NCBI GenBank assembly: GCA_964371035.1
Contig: CAYJLG010000008.1
Location: forward strand, 20,952 to 84,951
Reading direction: 5' to 3'
DNA: 64,000 nt
Origin: UBA1535 sp964371035
Lineage (GTDB): Bacteria; Bacillota; Clostridia; Tissierellales; Sedimentibacteraceae
The translations under genes were made by a program, and so were the position numbers. Below, in pieces: positions 1 through 7,471 of the stretch (position 1 is the first letter of the stretch; each line of letters starts with the position of its first letter). The notes under the pieces were generated by a model. The model was not told the origin of the DNA. It saw only the letters and a list, made by a program, of their open reading frames with translations, and did no database searches.

Positions 1-133
1 TCAATCTCCATGTAAAATCTCTGCTAATATAACTACTTTCTTTTGGAAAGATTGCAAGTTCTGTAGTAGTTCCACCTGACCAAGTACTTTTAGTTAAATT
101 TTCTTTTTTTATAATATTATAATCACAAAGCAT
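1..133 (-). CDS. HutD/Ves family protein, N-terminal part (runs off the left end)
   Basis: The minus strand opens with ATG at 133 behind a GAGGTG ribosome-binding site at 140-145. It reads 44 codons to the window edge without a stop. The visible residues include a WSGGTTTEL stretch and end in FTWRL, the usual N-terminal signature of the HutD/Ves cupin-like family. The biochemical role of that family is poorly defined; in proteobacteria it is linked to histidine utilisation. Only about a quarter of the protein is visible, so its length and integrity cannot be judged. It has its own promoter and a hairpin-rich leader upstream, listed separately. Confidence 0.7.
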   Translation of the reverse strand, partial: MLCDYNIIKKENLTKSTWSGGTTTELAIFPKESSYISRDFTWRL

Positions 134-164
134 TTTTTCACCTCAAATTTGTACAACATATTGT

Positions 165-196
165 AAAAAAAGTCTTCCAAGCATAGCAAGGAAGAC
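165..196 (-). terminator. Intrinsic terminator-like hairpin in the leader of the HutD gene
   Basis: A perfect 7-bp stem (GTCTTCC/GGAAGAC, 172-178 with 190-196) is followed on the minus strand by seven T residues (171-165). It lies between the promoter at 272-300 and the start codon at 133, so it would stop transcription before the gene unless disrupted. A second hairpin (GTATAA/TTATAC, 197-202 with 213-218) lies just upstream in the transcript. Together they suggest attenuation. Confidence 0.55.
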
Positions 197-271
197 GTAT
201 AAGATACGCAGATTATACTGTATTTTCCTTTTGAGCCTCTCTGTGCTTAATTAAAGGTATTAATCTAAGAT

Positions 272-300
272 ATGATAATATAAAAACATGAAAATGTCAA
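272..300 (-). promoter_or_regulatory. Sigma-A promoter of the HutD gene
   Basis: On the minus strand TTGACA (300-295) and TATCAT (277-272) are separated by 17 bases. The transcript would have a leader of about 130 nt containing two hairpins. Confidence 0.5.
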
Positions 301-338
301 GATGAATTTTTATGTTTTTGAAATTAGTCTAACGATAT

Positions 339-360
339 GTTGCTATTCACAGCTAATAAC
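339..360 (+). repeat. Relic end of the dispersed MITE family
   Basis: A 22-bp stretch beginning GTTGCTATTCACAG matches the left terminal repeat of the elements at 16892, 24829, 49251, 53685 and 62753. It is followed directly by TAATAAC, as in their right ends. The body is missing, so this is either a deletion remnant or a chance fragment. Confidence 0.35.
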
Positions 361-388
361 TGATTTGATTGTTTTGCTAAATTTCAAA

Positions 389-424
389 ACATAAGAGGTG
401 AGCAAATTTGCTCACCTCTTATGT
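389..424. terminator. Perfect hairpin terminator after the PPK2 gene
   Basis: A 36-bp perfect palindrome (arms of 18 bases starting ACATAAGAGGTGAGC) sits two bases beyond the stop codon of the PPK2 gene. On the plus strand it is followed by TTTTTATTTT, on the minus strand by GTTTTG, so it may act in both directions. Confidence 0.75.
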
Positions 425-426
425 TT

Positions 427-1884
427 TTATTTTAATCTATCTTCTATAGCTTTTCTAACAGTTTTGATGACTTTGAGTCTAGCATGTTTTTTGTCGTTAC
501 CTTCTACTATTATCCATGGAGCGTTTTCAGTTGATGTAAGCTGTATCATCTCATTTACCGCTTCTTCATAAGCCTCCCATTTTTCACGATTTCTCCAATC
601 TTCATCAGTTATCTTGAATTGTTTTTCTGGAGTGTTTTGCCTTTCTGTGAATCTCGCGAGTTGAGTATCTTTATCTATGTGAACCCAAAATTTAAGTACG
701 ATTGCACCCCAATCTGTTAATGATTTCTCAAACTCATTGATTTCATCATAAGCCATCTGCCAACGTTCCTTTTTAGTGAACTCTTCTACTCTTTCCACCA
801 TTACTCTTCCGTACCATGATCGATCAAACATGGAAATATGCCCATCTTTAGACAGGTTCATCCAAAATCTCCATAAATAGTGCCTTGTGGATTCTTCTGC
901 AGTTGGTGCTGCAATAGATGAGACTTTGAATCCTCTTGGATCTAAAGACCAAGACAATCTGCGTATTGCACCACCTTTGCCTGCTGCATCCCAACCTTCA
1001 AACGCGATTATTATAGGTAATTTTTCACGATAAACTAGACTGTGTAATTCTTCTAGCTTCTTTTTTTCATTTTTCAATTCTTTTTTATATTCCGCATCTT
1101 CTATCTTGCATGAAAGATCTACATCTTTTAACTTTGGCATTTTTAAGAGTTTTACGCCTGTTTCGATTTTAGGCTTAGGAATACTAGCTTTTGATTTTTG
1201 AGTAATAGCTGACAATTCATCGCAAATCAACTTTAACACAGCGTGTGTACCCATGTATTGATCATCATTAGAAATGATATGCCAAGGTGCATTTGGTGTA
1301 TCTGTTGATTTTACAACTTTTTGTTTTTCCTTAGAAATCGCTTGAAACTTCTTGTTTTCTTTCCAGTTTTCTTTTGTCACTCTCCAAGATGTAGCTTTAT
1401 TGCTATCTAATTCTTTCATTCTAGATTTTTGTTCTTCTGGATCTATTTGTAGAAATATCTTAATAATGCAATATCCATCATCAGTAAGTTGTCGCTCAAA
1501 TGTATTGATGGAATTTACACATAATTTTTGCTCTTTGCTTTTCTTCTTTAAGATATCTTCATACCAGCCCTTGTCAAAAATGGCTAAACTACCTTTTGAA
1601 GGTATATCACGCCAAAATCGCCATAGAAATGGCATTCTAATTTCATCTCCCACAGCAGGTTTAGACGCATATACTCTATAACCGCGAGGTTCTAACCTTG
1701 CATTTATTTTACCTATCATCGTGCCTTTGCCAGATGCACTCCATCCATCTAACAATATAATAACGGGTATTTTTTGGTTTTTTATCTCTTGTTGTAGTTT
1801 TGATAGCTTGTTTTGAAAAGTTTTGATTTGTTCTTTTAATTCATCTTTAGATAAGTTTACAACTTTCCTTAAATCTTGTAACAT
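427..1884 (-). CDS. pap: Tandem-domain PPK2 polyphosphate kinase (polyphosphate:AMP phosphotransferase type)
   Basis: This protein moves phosphate between polyphosphate and nucleotides. The two-domain PPK2 class is known for phosphorylating AMP to ADP with polyphosphate. Two homologous P-loop kinase halves are visible: one with GWSASGKGT near residue 47, the other with GWDAAGKGG near residue 300. Each is followed by its own basic WRFW lid-type segment. At 485 residues it fits the tandem class (about 500). An in-frame ATG at 1897-1899 is less likely as the start, because AGGAG overlaps that codon and lies 7 bases before the ATG at 1884. It is a single-gene unit with a strong terminator downstream. 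Exact nucleotide preference cannot be read from sequence. Confidence 0.88.
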   Translation of the reverse strand: MLQDLRKVVNLSKDELKEQIKTFQNKLSKLQQEIKNQKIPVIILLDGWSASGKGTMIGKINARLEPRGYRVYASKPAVGDEIRMPFLWRFWRDIPSKGSLAIFDKGWYEDILKKKSKEQKLCVNSINTFERQLTDDGYCIIKIFLQIDPEEQKSRMKELDSNKATSWRVTKENWKENKKFQAISKEKQKVVKSTDTPNAPWHIISNDDQYMGTHAVLKLICDELSAITQKSKASIPKPKIETGVKLLKMPKLKDVDLSCKIEDAEYKKELKNEKKKLEELHSLVYREKLPIIIAFEGWDAAGKGGAIRRLSWSLDPRGFKVSSIAAPTAEESTRHYLWRFWMNLSKDGHISMFDRSWYGRVMVERVEEFTKKERWQMAYDEINEFEKSLTDWGAIVLKFWVHIDKDTQLARFTERQNTPEKQFKITDEDWRNREKWEAYEEAVNEMIQLTSTENAPWIIVEGNDKKHARLKVIKTVRKAIEDRLK

Positions 1885-1947
1885 AGTACCACTCCTCATT
1901 TTTTAAACTTATTCATAATATGTTTTTCCACAAAGTTCTTAATGTCA

Positions 1948-1985
1948 CATTATTCTAATAGTATTATAATACTATTAGAATAATG
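1948..1985. repeat. 38-bp perfect palindrome
   Basis: The two 19-base halves are exact reverse complements, with no loop (centre at 1966/1967; outer sequence CATTATTCTAATAG). It lies between the amidase gene and the PPK2 gene, both on the minus strand. No run of T follows on either strand, so it is not a standard intrinsic terminator. Confidence 0.7.
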
Positions 1986-2027
1986 TAGAAAGTATCAGTC
2001 CTAAAATTCATTTGAATATATTTAAAG

Positions 2028-2927
2028 TTACGACATTTTAAATCCTATTTTGCATAGTACATCTTTGGGAAATTCCATCCTAGCTGTTTTTAGAGGATCT
2101 ACAATTTGACAAATACATAATTGGCCGCAAAGCGAGAGCAATTTAACAATTTCTTCCGAATCTAATTCAGTTTTTGATTTAATCAAATCGTGCATGTTTG
2201 CTGTAGCATCAACAGTTGCTTGATCTAGAGTTAGCGCTGAAGCTATTGTAATTACACTTTCTTCGTTCACTAAAACAGGTAATGGCATTTTTTCATCTTT
2301 TATAACATCAATTTTAACAGTGACTTCACCATCAATCTCTATTCCACATAGTAACACTTCACCATCTGCCATTAGAGCATGTAAATCACCCATTGCTAAT
2401 AGTGCACCATCGACTTCTACCGGTAAATATAGAGTGCTACCTTTTGCAATCTTTTTATTATCCATATTTCCACCGTGCATTCCTGGAGTACCTGTAGGGA
2501 TGTTTTCTCCGTTTGCCGGAGCCGTTCCAATAACTCCTATCATTGGTTCGATAGTTTTAAATATACCAGGATATATCTCTACTTTTCCATCAACGATAGG
2601 CATTATCCAAGATTTTTCTTTAGTGATTCTATCTCCTATAGCGCCTTCGTTTGGAAGTGATGTCATAGAGCCAACGTCTGCAACTTTTATGTCTATAATT
2701 TCCACTTTTAATATATCGCCTGCCAATGCACCTTCTACATGTACTGGGCCAGTTGCCGGATTGATATTATTCCAGTCTATGGCGCTTAAGGAATCTGTTT
2801 CTTTGGCAATTTGCTTGCCGAAAGCATCTATGGTTTCAAATATGACAACGTCTCCCGAAGATACATTGCAAACAGGTTTATTTGTTGAAACCATTGAAAA
2901 TATTGTGTTTTTTGATGAAATTTTCAT
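2028..2927 (-). CDS. Acetamidase/formamidase family protein
   Basis: Members of this family (FmdA_AmdA) hydrolyse short-chain amides such as formamide or acetamide to the acid and ammonia. The 299-residue length is typical. Recognisable motifs are PATGPVHVEGA near the N-terminus, MHGGNMD in the middle, and the LLAMGDLHALMADGEV stretch that carries metal-binding His and acidic residues in the family. The start is well supported: GGAGGGTATAAA directly precedes ATG at 2927. It is probably monocistronic, and no amide transporter lies beside it. The physiological substrate is unknown; many clostridial homologues are annotated only at family level. Confidence 0.88.
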   Translation of the reverse strand: MKISSKNTIFSMVSTNKPVCNVSSGDVVIFETIDAFGKQIAKETDSLSAIDWNNINPATGPVHVEGALAGDILKVEIIDIKVADVGSMTSLPNEGAIGDRITKEKSWIMPIVDGKVEIYPGIFKTIEPMIGVIGTAPANGENIPTGTPGMHGGNMDNKKIAKGSTLYLPVEVDGALLAMGDLHALMADGEVLLCGIEIDGEVTVKIDVIKDEKMPLPVLVNEESVITIASALTLDQATVDATANMHDLIKSKTELDSEEIVKLLSLCGQLCICQIVDPLKTARMEFPKDVLCKIGFKMS

Positions 2928-3036
2928 TTTATACCCTCCGAAATTTTATATTAATACAATTATATCAAACTTTTTAGTATAAATATACTCTAAAATCAAA
3001 AAATTTGAACCTTATTTCAGTTTACTCTAAAAATTC

Positions 3037-3065
3037 TTGATATCGACTGATTTTCATGTTAGAAT
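3037..3065 (+). promoter_or_regulatory. Sigma-A promoter of the PHP-domain gene
   Basis: TTGATA (3037-3042), 17-base spacer, TAGAAT (3060-3065). The longest reading frame for the next gene would begin inside this -35 box, which argues for the downstream TTG start at 3112. Confidence 0.65.
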
Positions 3066-3111
3066 GACTGAACGATATGAGTTTATTAATAATATTGATA
3101 GGAGAACTAAT

Positions 3112-3852
3112 TTGAAAATTGTTTTAGATAACCACATACACACACTTGCTAGCGGACATGCCTATTCAACTATAAAAGAAATTGTTGATGAGGCAGCACT
3201 TAAAGGTTTGCAAGGTGTTTCTATTACTGATCATGGGTTGCAGATGCCAGGTACTTGTAGTATTATGCACTTTCTGAGTTTGCCTAGTCTACCAAGCACT
3301 ATTAAAGGTGTTCAAATTTTTCCTGGTGTCGAACTTAATATTTTAAATGATAATGGCGAAGTTGATCTTGAAGAAAGGGCAATAAAAAGATTAACTACTG
3401 TCATGGCAGGAATTCATCCACATTGCTATGCAGGAGATGGTACACCTGAATACAACACTAGGGCCTATTGTAATGTAATGAATAACCCGTATGTTAAAAT
3501 TATTGTGCATCCTGGAAATCCAAATTATCCATTTGATATCGATAAAGTTGTTGAGCATGCTGCAATAACAAGTACAGCTTTAGAGATTAATGATAAATGG
3601 TCAAATCCAAATAGTGATTATCTGCCTGAAGGTGCATATCATATGCTTGAAGAGATTATAAAAAAATGTATTGAAAAAAATGTATATATTAGCTTTGGAA
3701 GTGATTCGCATTTTTACAATGATGTAGGCGATGTCAACTCATCAATTGCATTAGCCACTAAACTTGGAGTTCCTGAAGCGTTGATACTAAACACATCTAT
3801 CGAGAAGTATCTTAATTTCATCTCTCAAGAAAAAACTTTTTGCAGATTATAA
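3112..3852 (+). CDS. PHP-domain phosphoesterase (YcdX-like)
   Basis: This is a metal-dependent phosphatase-type hydrolase of the polymerase and histidinol phosphatase superfamily. The metal-binding HxH motif appears in DNHIHTLASGH at the N-terminus. SITDHG, FPGVELN, IHPHC and a C-terminal GSDSHF complete the usual histidine and acid pattern. Using the TTG start at 3112 gives 246 residues, the normal size for YcdX. GGAG at 3101-3104 lies 7 bases before this TTG. A longer frame from 3037 would overlap the promoter. The gene is monocistronic with a terminator at 3863. The natural substrate of YcdX-type proteins is not settled. Confidence 0.85.
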   Translation: MKIVLDNHIHTLASGHAYSTIKEIVDEAALKGLQGVSITDHGLQMPGTCSIMHFLSLPSLPSTIKGVQIFPGVELNILNDNGEVDLEERAIKRLTTVMAGIHPHCYAGDGTPEYNTRAYCNVMNNPYVKIIVHPGNPNYPFDIDKVVEHAAITSTALEINDKWSNPNSDYLPEGAYHMLEEIIKKCIEKNVYISFGSDSHFYNDVGDVNSSIALATKLGVPEALILNTSIEKYLNFISQEKTFCRL

Positions 3853-3862
3853 TATTTGTATA

Positions 3863-3902
3863 AAAAAGGCTGATGTTTCGCAACGAAACATTAGCCTTTT
3901 GC
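3863..3902. terminator. Bidirectional terminator between convergent genes
   Basis: A stem with arms AAAGGCT-ATGTTTCG and CGAAACAT-AGCCTTT closes over a short loop, with A-rich sequence before and T-rich sequence after. It serves the PHP gene on the plus strand and the membrane-protein gene on the minus strand. Confidence 0.8.
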
Positions 3903-3917
3903 ATTATTAAAAAATAT

Positions 3918-4379
3918 TTATAAAATCTCTTCTATGACTACGACTGTTAGCAGCAATCCTGAAATCACCATTATAATGCCTATAGTTAAAAATACTAATC
4001 CTATTTTTTTTGAAGAATTAACAATAGATTTACTATTGATGAAAACAGTGTTAACATCAGCATTATATATTCTTATATCTACTAAATCCCCTATAGCAAA
4101 GCTCTTTCCATTTGGTCGTTTATTAGATTTGCGCGTTTTGACGCTAATTTTTGATTTAACAGAATGCGAAGTGCTGCGATACATAAAATCAATGACAGGA
4201 TGATAGCTATATGTAATATCTCCTGCTGAATGTTCTCTTTCTTCTATTATGTCTGAGATTCTTCCAGAGATTACTTCAAATTTTTCAGATGATAATTTTT
4301 TATAATCTTTTAAAAATCCACGCCCCAATGCTAAGAACATGGCTCCCATAAGTATAAATGTAATAGGTATCAAAAACAT
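3918..4379 (-). CDS. DUF3592-like membrane protein
   Basis: The 153-residue product has one hydrophobic helix at the N-terminus (residues 2-20), a soluble beta-rich middle of about 90 residues, and a second helix near residues 128-150. This two-helix layout with a strand-rich domain that includes a DLVDIRIYNAD segment resembles DUF3592 proteins, whose function is unknown. The start is firm, with AAAGGAGTG upstream of ATG at 4379. It is transcribed after the zinc-ribbon gene at 4425-4775 with a 45-base gap, so the two may share a transcript. Confidence 0.6.
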   Translation of the reverse strand: MFLIPITFILMGAMFLALGRGFLKDYKKLSSEKFEVISGRISDIIEEREHSAGDITYSYHPVIDFMYRSTSHSVKSKISVKTRKSNKRPNGKSFAIGDLVDIRIYNADVNTVFINSKSIVNSSKKIGLVFLTIGIIMVISGLLLTVVVIEEIL

Positions 4380-4424
4380 ATTTAAACACTCCTTTAGATA
4401 AAGAAACTATCCATTTTATCGTAT

Positions 4425-4775
4425 TTATAATTGTATTTTCTTTACTACGCTTGATTTTAGTTTCATTGCACCAAATCCATCAATTTTACAATCAATGTCA
4501 TGTCCGTCAGATGAATCAAAAATAAGTTTAATATTTTTTACCTTAGTTCCTATTTTGATAGATGAAGAGCTACCTTTTACTTTTAAGTCTTTGACTACAG
4601 TAACAGAGTCTCCATCATTTAGTACGTTTCCATTTGAATCTCTAATCACAGAGACCGTATCCTCTTTGATTTCTTCTGCACTCCATTCATGTGCACACTC
4701 TGGACATATTAATAAAAGTCCATCTTCATAAGCGTATTCTGAATTGCACTTTGGGCAATTTGGTAAATTGTTCAT
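4425..4775 (-). CDS. yjdM: PhnA/YjdM-type zinc-ribbon protein
   Basis: The N-terminus carries a zinc ribbon made of CPKC and CPEC pairs. It is followed by the domain with DSNGNVLNDGDSV and LKVKGSS that defines the YjdM (formerly PhnA) family. Despite the old name, the protein is not an established phosphonate enzyme, and its role is unclear. An upstream in-frame ATG at 4787 is unlikely to be used, because GGAGG overlaps that codon and is well placed for ATG at 4775. That start gives 116 residues, the normal family length. Confidence 0.85.
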   Translation of the reverse strand: MNNLPNCPKCNSEYAYEDGLLLICPECAHEWSAEEIKEDTVSVIRDSNGNVLNDGDSVTVVKDLKVKGSSSSIKIGTKVKNIKLIFDSSDGHDIDCKIDGFGAMKLKSSVVKKIQL

Positions 4776-4881
4776 TTCTTCCTCCATTTTAAAATTATTA
4801 TCTTTGTTCCTAATGATACCGCCTTATACTATTCATGTATATCATTGAAGTTTGGTAAGGTGCAAAACACTTTCTTAATGA

Positions 4882-4965
4882 CTATTTATCAATTCTTGTA
4901 TAAGATGTAGCTTTTCCTTTTCCATGTTGAGTTATAAAGCCTTATTCCATAAGTTTTTTCAAATG
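4882..4965 (-). pseudogene. Fragment of a winged-helix DNA-binding domain
   Basis: Reading the minus strand in one frame gives HLKKLM, a stop, then GFITQHGKGKATSYTRIDK and a stop. This is the recognition-helix and wing pattern of winged-helix regulators (leucine-rich helix, glycine turn, GKGKAT strand). There is no start, the reading is only about 28 codons long, and it has an internal stop. It looks like the end of a decayed regulator rather than a gene. Confidence 0.45.
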
Positions 4966-4972
4966 ATTTTAT

Positions 4973-5162
4973 TTATATTGTTATCCTCTTTTCTAATATC
5001 TCCAACAATTCGTTTGGTGTAACAATAAACGGTTTCTTGGGGAAGTGCTTGATGTTTCCGGTTATAAGGAATGCATCGTCAGCTCTCTTTTTCAGGAAAA
5101 AGCACAACTATGTGTGATGCATCATAAGAAGAAGTCAACAAATCCTCATCTAATAGATGCAT
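4973..5162 (-). pseudogene. Degraded PIN-domain toxin fragment
   Basis: Minus-strand translation gives FLKKRADDAFLITGNIKHFP and, a little later, a TPNELLEIL stretch ending at the stop at 4973-4975. The DDAFLITGN-KHFP pattern is the C-terminal active-site region of PIN-domain ribonuclease toxins of toxin-antitoxin systems. The preceding part continues in another frame (LLDEDLLTSSYDA) and ends in a stop, so there is at least one frameshift. The N-terminal catalytic half and any antitoxin are absent. Confidence 0.6.
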
Positions 5163-5189
5163 AGTGCCATTACTATAAAGAGTTTTAGA

Positions 5190-5903
5190 TTAAACATCTT
5201 CCACATACTCATGCGGTCTTTCTACATAATCCCTAACTTTATAATCACCAATCATTTCATACTTGTTATCTTGATTTCCTGTTAAATTTGTGTTAGCATT
5301 ATCACCTAAAATCGCATCAAAAAAAAATTTTTCGAGATACTCATATTTTGAATAAATCCCTTGTGATGCCCACACTAATGCGTTTCTCACATAAGCAGAA
5401 TGAACTTTGAAAAGTTCGTGTTTCACATCAAATCCTAATGAATTGGCAAGTAATACTGCAAAAACAATGATCGACCTTGTGTTACCTTCTCTAAAGGGAT
5501 GTATCTGCCAAATATTTGCGATAACTCTTACAAGACGAAAAACAATATCTTTATCATTTTCACTATTTCTTTTGAGCTTTGAAATTTCTTTCATTGCAGT
5601 ATTAAGTTGTTTTTTTATTTCTTTTGGGACAGTATATTTTACAGTATCTCCACCAAGGATATCTTCATTTTTTATAATCTGAATAGTACGAATTTCACCA
5701 GCCCAGTCATAGATTTGACCAAATATAGCATAGTGAATATCCAATAGTGTTTTACTATCAAACTTATCATATTTATAATTATGGATTGCGAGCATAGCTA
5801 AATTTGTTATATCAGCCTCAGCTTTTGCAAATAATTCTCTGTCCTTAATGTTAGCAAGGTTTTTCAAAACATCTGAATCATCATATAAATAAGGATCACT
5901 CAT
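5190..5903 (-). CDS. fic: Fic-domain toxin (AMP-transferase family)
   Basis: Fic proteins transfer AMP or similar groups from nucleotides to hydroxyl side chains of target proteins. The catalytic motif is present as HPFREGNTRS around residues 150-160, with the histidine base and the acid and asparagine that hold magnesium. The second glycine of the usual HxFx[D/E]GNGR is a threonine here, as in many cell-filamentation Fic proteins. A longer frame begins at 5975, but GGAGGCAAGCA directly precedes ATG at 5903, giving 237 residues. That start overlaps the stop of the upstream antitoxin gene (ATGAGTGA), implying coupled translation. With that partner it forms a Fic toxin-antitoxin pair. Confidence 0.85.
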   Translation of the reverse strand: MSDPYLYDDSDVLKNLANIKDRELFAKAEADITNLAMLAIHNYKYDKFDSKTLLDIHYAIFGQIYDWAGEIRTIQIIKNEDILGGDTVKYTVPKEIKKQLNTAMKEISKLKRNSENDKDIVFRLVRVIANIWQIHPFREGNTRSIIVFAVLLANSLGFDVKHELFKVHSAYVRNALVWASQGIYSKYEYLEKFFFDAILGDNANTNLTGNQDNKYEMIGDYKVRDYVERPHEYVEDV

Positions 5904-6429
5904 TGCTTGCCTCCGTAGAAAACCCATACATTGCAAGAGTTTCGTTAAATAAAGATAGGAATGATTTATCGCCATTTTTCCAGTCAGTTATTTTGTTTTC
6001 TGTCGCATCACTTATATAAACACCTTCAATAGCATTCATAGCATTAGCAAAAGATATGCTTTTATCTTTTTGTTCAGTTGTAAGCATATCCATATTAAAA
6101 GATAATTTTAAAAGCATAAGTTCACGACAAAGCTTTTTATCAATGAGTTTAGCCGCCTGGTCAAGCTCTAATAATCTATTTTCTATTTGTGGAATTTCGA
6201 TTTTGTATTTTTTTGACAACTCAATCTTTGATGAAATATTTTTGATTTCAGCTTTTTTAATATATTTACTTACAACTTTTCCATTCACCCTATTTTGAAG
6301 ATAAAAATATTCTTTACCATTAATTGTTTTCTTTGAAATATACCCTTGTGGTAAAGTATCTATTTTGGATTGCATATTTTGTAGTTTTTTCAGCAAGCTA
6401 TTGTACTCGCTGAATACTATATTAATCAT
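5896..6429 (-). CDS. Fic antitoxin with VbhA-like inhibitory segment
   Basis: The 177-residue product precedes and overlaps the Fic toxin gene. Its N-terminal third has a short domain with LPQGYISKKTINGKEYFYLQ, found in many small accessory proteins of unknown role. Its C-terminus carries ANAMNAIEGVYIS followed by an acidic and tryptophan segment and a KNGD turn. This matches the pattern of Fic antitoxins such as VbhA, where a helix with an ExG or EG pair blocks ATP binding. The serine or threonine usual four residues before the glutamate is a methionine. GGGGGTGG precedes ATG at 6429; the earlier ATG at 6444 lacks a site. Assignment as antitoxin is inference from motif and position. Confidence 0.65.
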   Translation of the reverse strand: MINIVFSEYNSLLKKLQNMQSKIDTLPQGYISKKTINGKEYFYLQNRVNGKVVSKYIKKAEIKNISSKIELSKKYKIEIPQIENRLLELDQAAKLIDKKLCRELMLLKLSFNMDMLTTEQKDKSISFANAMNAIEGVYISDATENKITDWKNGDKSFLSLFNETLAMYGFSTEASNE

Positions 6430-6458
6430 CAAATCCACCCCCATATCTTATTGTATCA

Positions 6459-6487
6459 ATTATAGCACATAATAACCCACTTTTCAA
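6459..6487 (-). promoter_or_regulatory. Sigma-A promoter of the Fic toxin-antitoxin operon
   Basis: On the minus strand TTGAAA (6487-6482) and TATAAT (6464-6459) are separated by 17 bases, about 30 bases before the antitoxin start. Confidence 0.65.
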
Positions 6488-6609
6488 TGTTTTTTATAAT
6501 TTTGTAGGTTAATATTTTTAGTTTAAATTCATAGTTTTGCCTTTATGAATAACGATACTTTCATCTAAACAATAAACAGTACATATAGTGCAATATTAGT
6601 ATATTCAAT

Positions 6610-7074
6610 TTATAACTTACCTATTCTATCATATCTACTTTCCCAATCTCTAGGTAATATCTCAAATAAGTAAAGATCGAATTTAGCTTTTCCAACAACT
6701 TTAATAATATCCTTTTTAAGAGCTTTGCCATCATTATCATTTAAAATTTTCTTTAATGCATACATTCTAGAAAACAAATCTGTATTTGAAACTAAAATAT
6801 TTTCATCATCATAAGCAGATAATACTATAGATGATGTTTTGCCTATTAATTTGTTGTGGTGAGCACATACATTTCTTAAACTCCTAACAGCATCTATCCA
6901 GGTATCCATTTGCTTAGTTACTTCTTTGCCGTACTTAGGTTTAGAATATCCATAGCGAAGAACTTCTTTTCTTAGATCTCCTCTTAAAAATGAATATATA
7001 TTGGTCACAATTCCGAATTCAAAATAGGCAAAAAAACTTTTCAAACGCCTTGCCTTGTGATATACTAATAGCAA
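6610..7074 (-). pseudogene. Truncated Abi_2 (AbiD/AbiF-like) abortive-infection gene
   Basis: The 154 residues match the C-terminal half of Abi_2 proteins, which protect against phage and normally have about 300 residues. The diagnostic AVRSLRNVCAHHNKL motif is present, followed by the usual leucine-rich tail and DWESRY. The N-terminal half is missing: the frame begins in AAGGC-rich DNA with only a TTG codon and no ribosome-binding site. That sequence forms an inverted repeat (CGCCTTGC at 7046-7053, GCAAGGCG at 7071-7078), and beyond it unrelated plus-strand genes begin. It is probably an inactive remnant cut at a recombination junction. Confidence 0.6.
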
Positions 7075-7087
7075 GGCGAAAGATAGA

Positions 7088-7471
7088 TTGCATTACCATC
7101 TTGATTTGGGCAGTAAAAAAATCCACTTACAAAAATGCGATGAAAAATGCAGCATCGTTAGGGCTACTTTTGAAAACTTCTTTTTCAAGCACTGTGAACA
7201 AACCAACATAGATAAGAAGTTTTATATCAATATGGGCTATCTGTTGGGATTACTTGATACTGAGGTCGAATATCTGCTAAGGCACAACGGCTATACCCTA
7301 CAATTATGGGGCAAGACTTTTGACTTCATTTTTGAGAGTAGTTTTATGTGTTCGTTCGGTAGAGATTACACTATTGCACTAATAGAAAAGGTAAATATGG
7401 AACTGAAGAAAGAGTTTGGAGATAAATCCACCTTAAAACTCATTGATTATAAAGGGAGAAAACAATGTTAG
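7088..7471 (+). CDS. Hypothetical 127-residue protein upstream of a Fic gene
   Basis: I do not recognise this protein. It starts with TTG at 7088 behind a weak AAGG and has no signal peptide or membrane segment. It contains GYLLGLLDTEVEYLLRHNGY in the middle and a charged C-terminus with LKLIDYKG. Its stop overlaps the start of the broken Fic gene by 7 bases, so the two were probably co-transcribed, as are many Fic partners. It shows no similarity by eye to the antitoxin at 5896. Because the neighbouring Fic gene is broken and the Abi gene at the other side is truncated, this one may also be a remnant lacking its true N-terminus. Confidence 0.4.
   Translation: MHYHLDLGSKKIHLQKCDEKCSIVRATFENFFFKHCEQTNIDKKFYINMGYLLGLLDTEVEYLLRHNGYTLQLWGKTFDFIFESSFMCSFGRDYTIALIEKVNMELKKEFGDKSTLKLIDYKGRKQC

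Noticed and set aside
2320..2982. 220-codon plus-strand frame opposite the amidase gene
   Set aside because: It is a shadow of the amidase coding sequence, with no family resemblance and no ribosome-binding site.
7021..7080. Inverted repeat CGCCTTGC/GCAAGGCG as a transposon end
   Set aside because: Only one such pair exists in the window, no transposase or target duplication was found, and it lies within the start of the truncated Abi frame; kept only as a junction mark.
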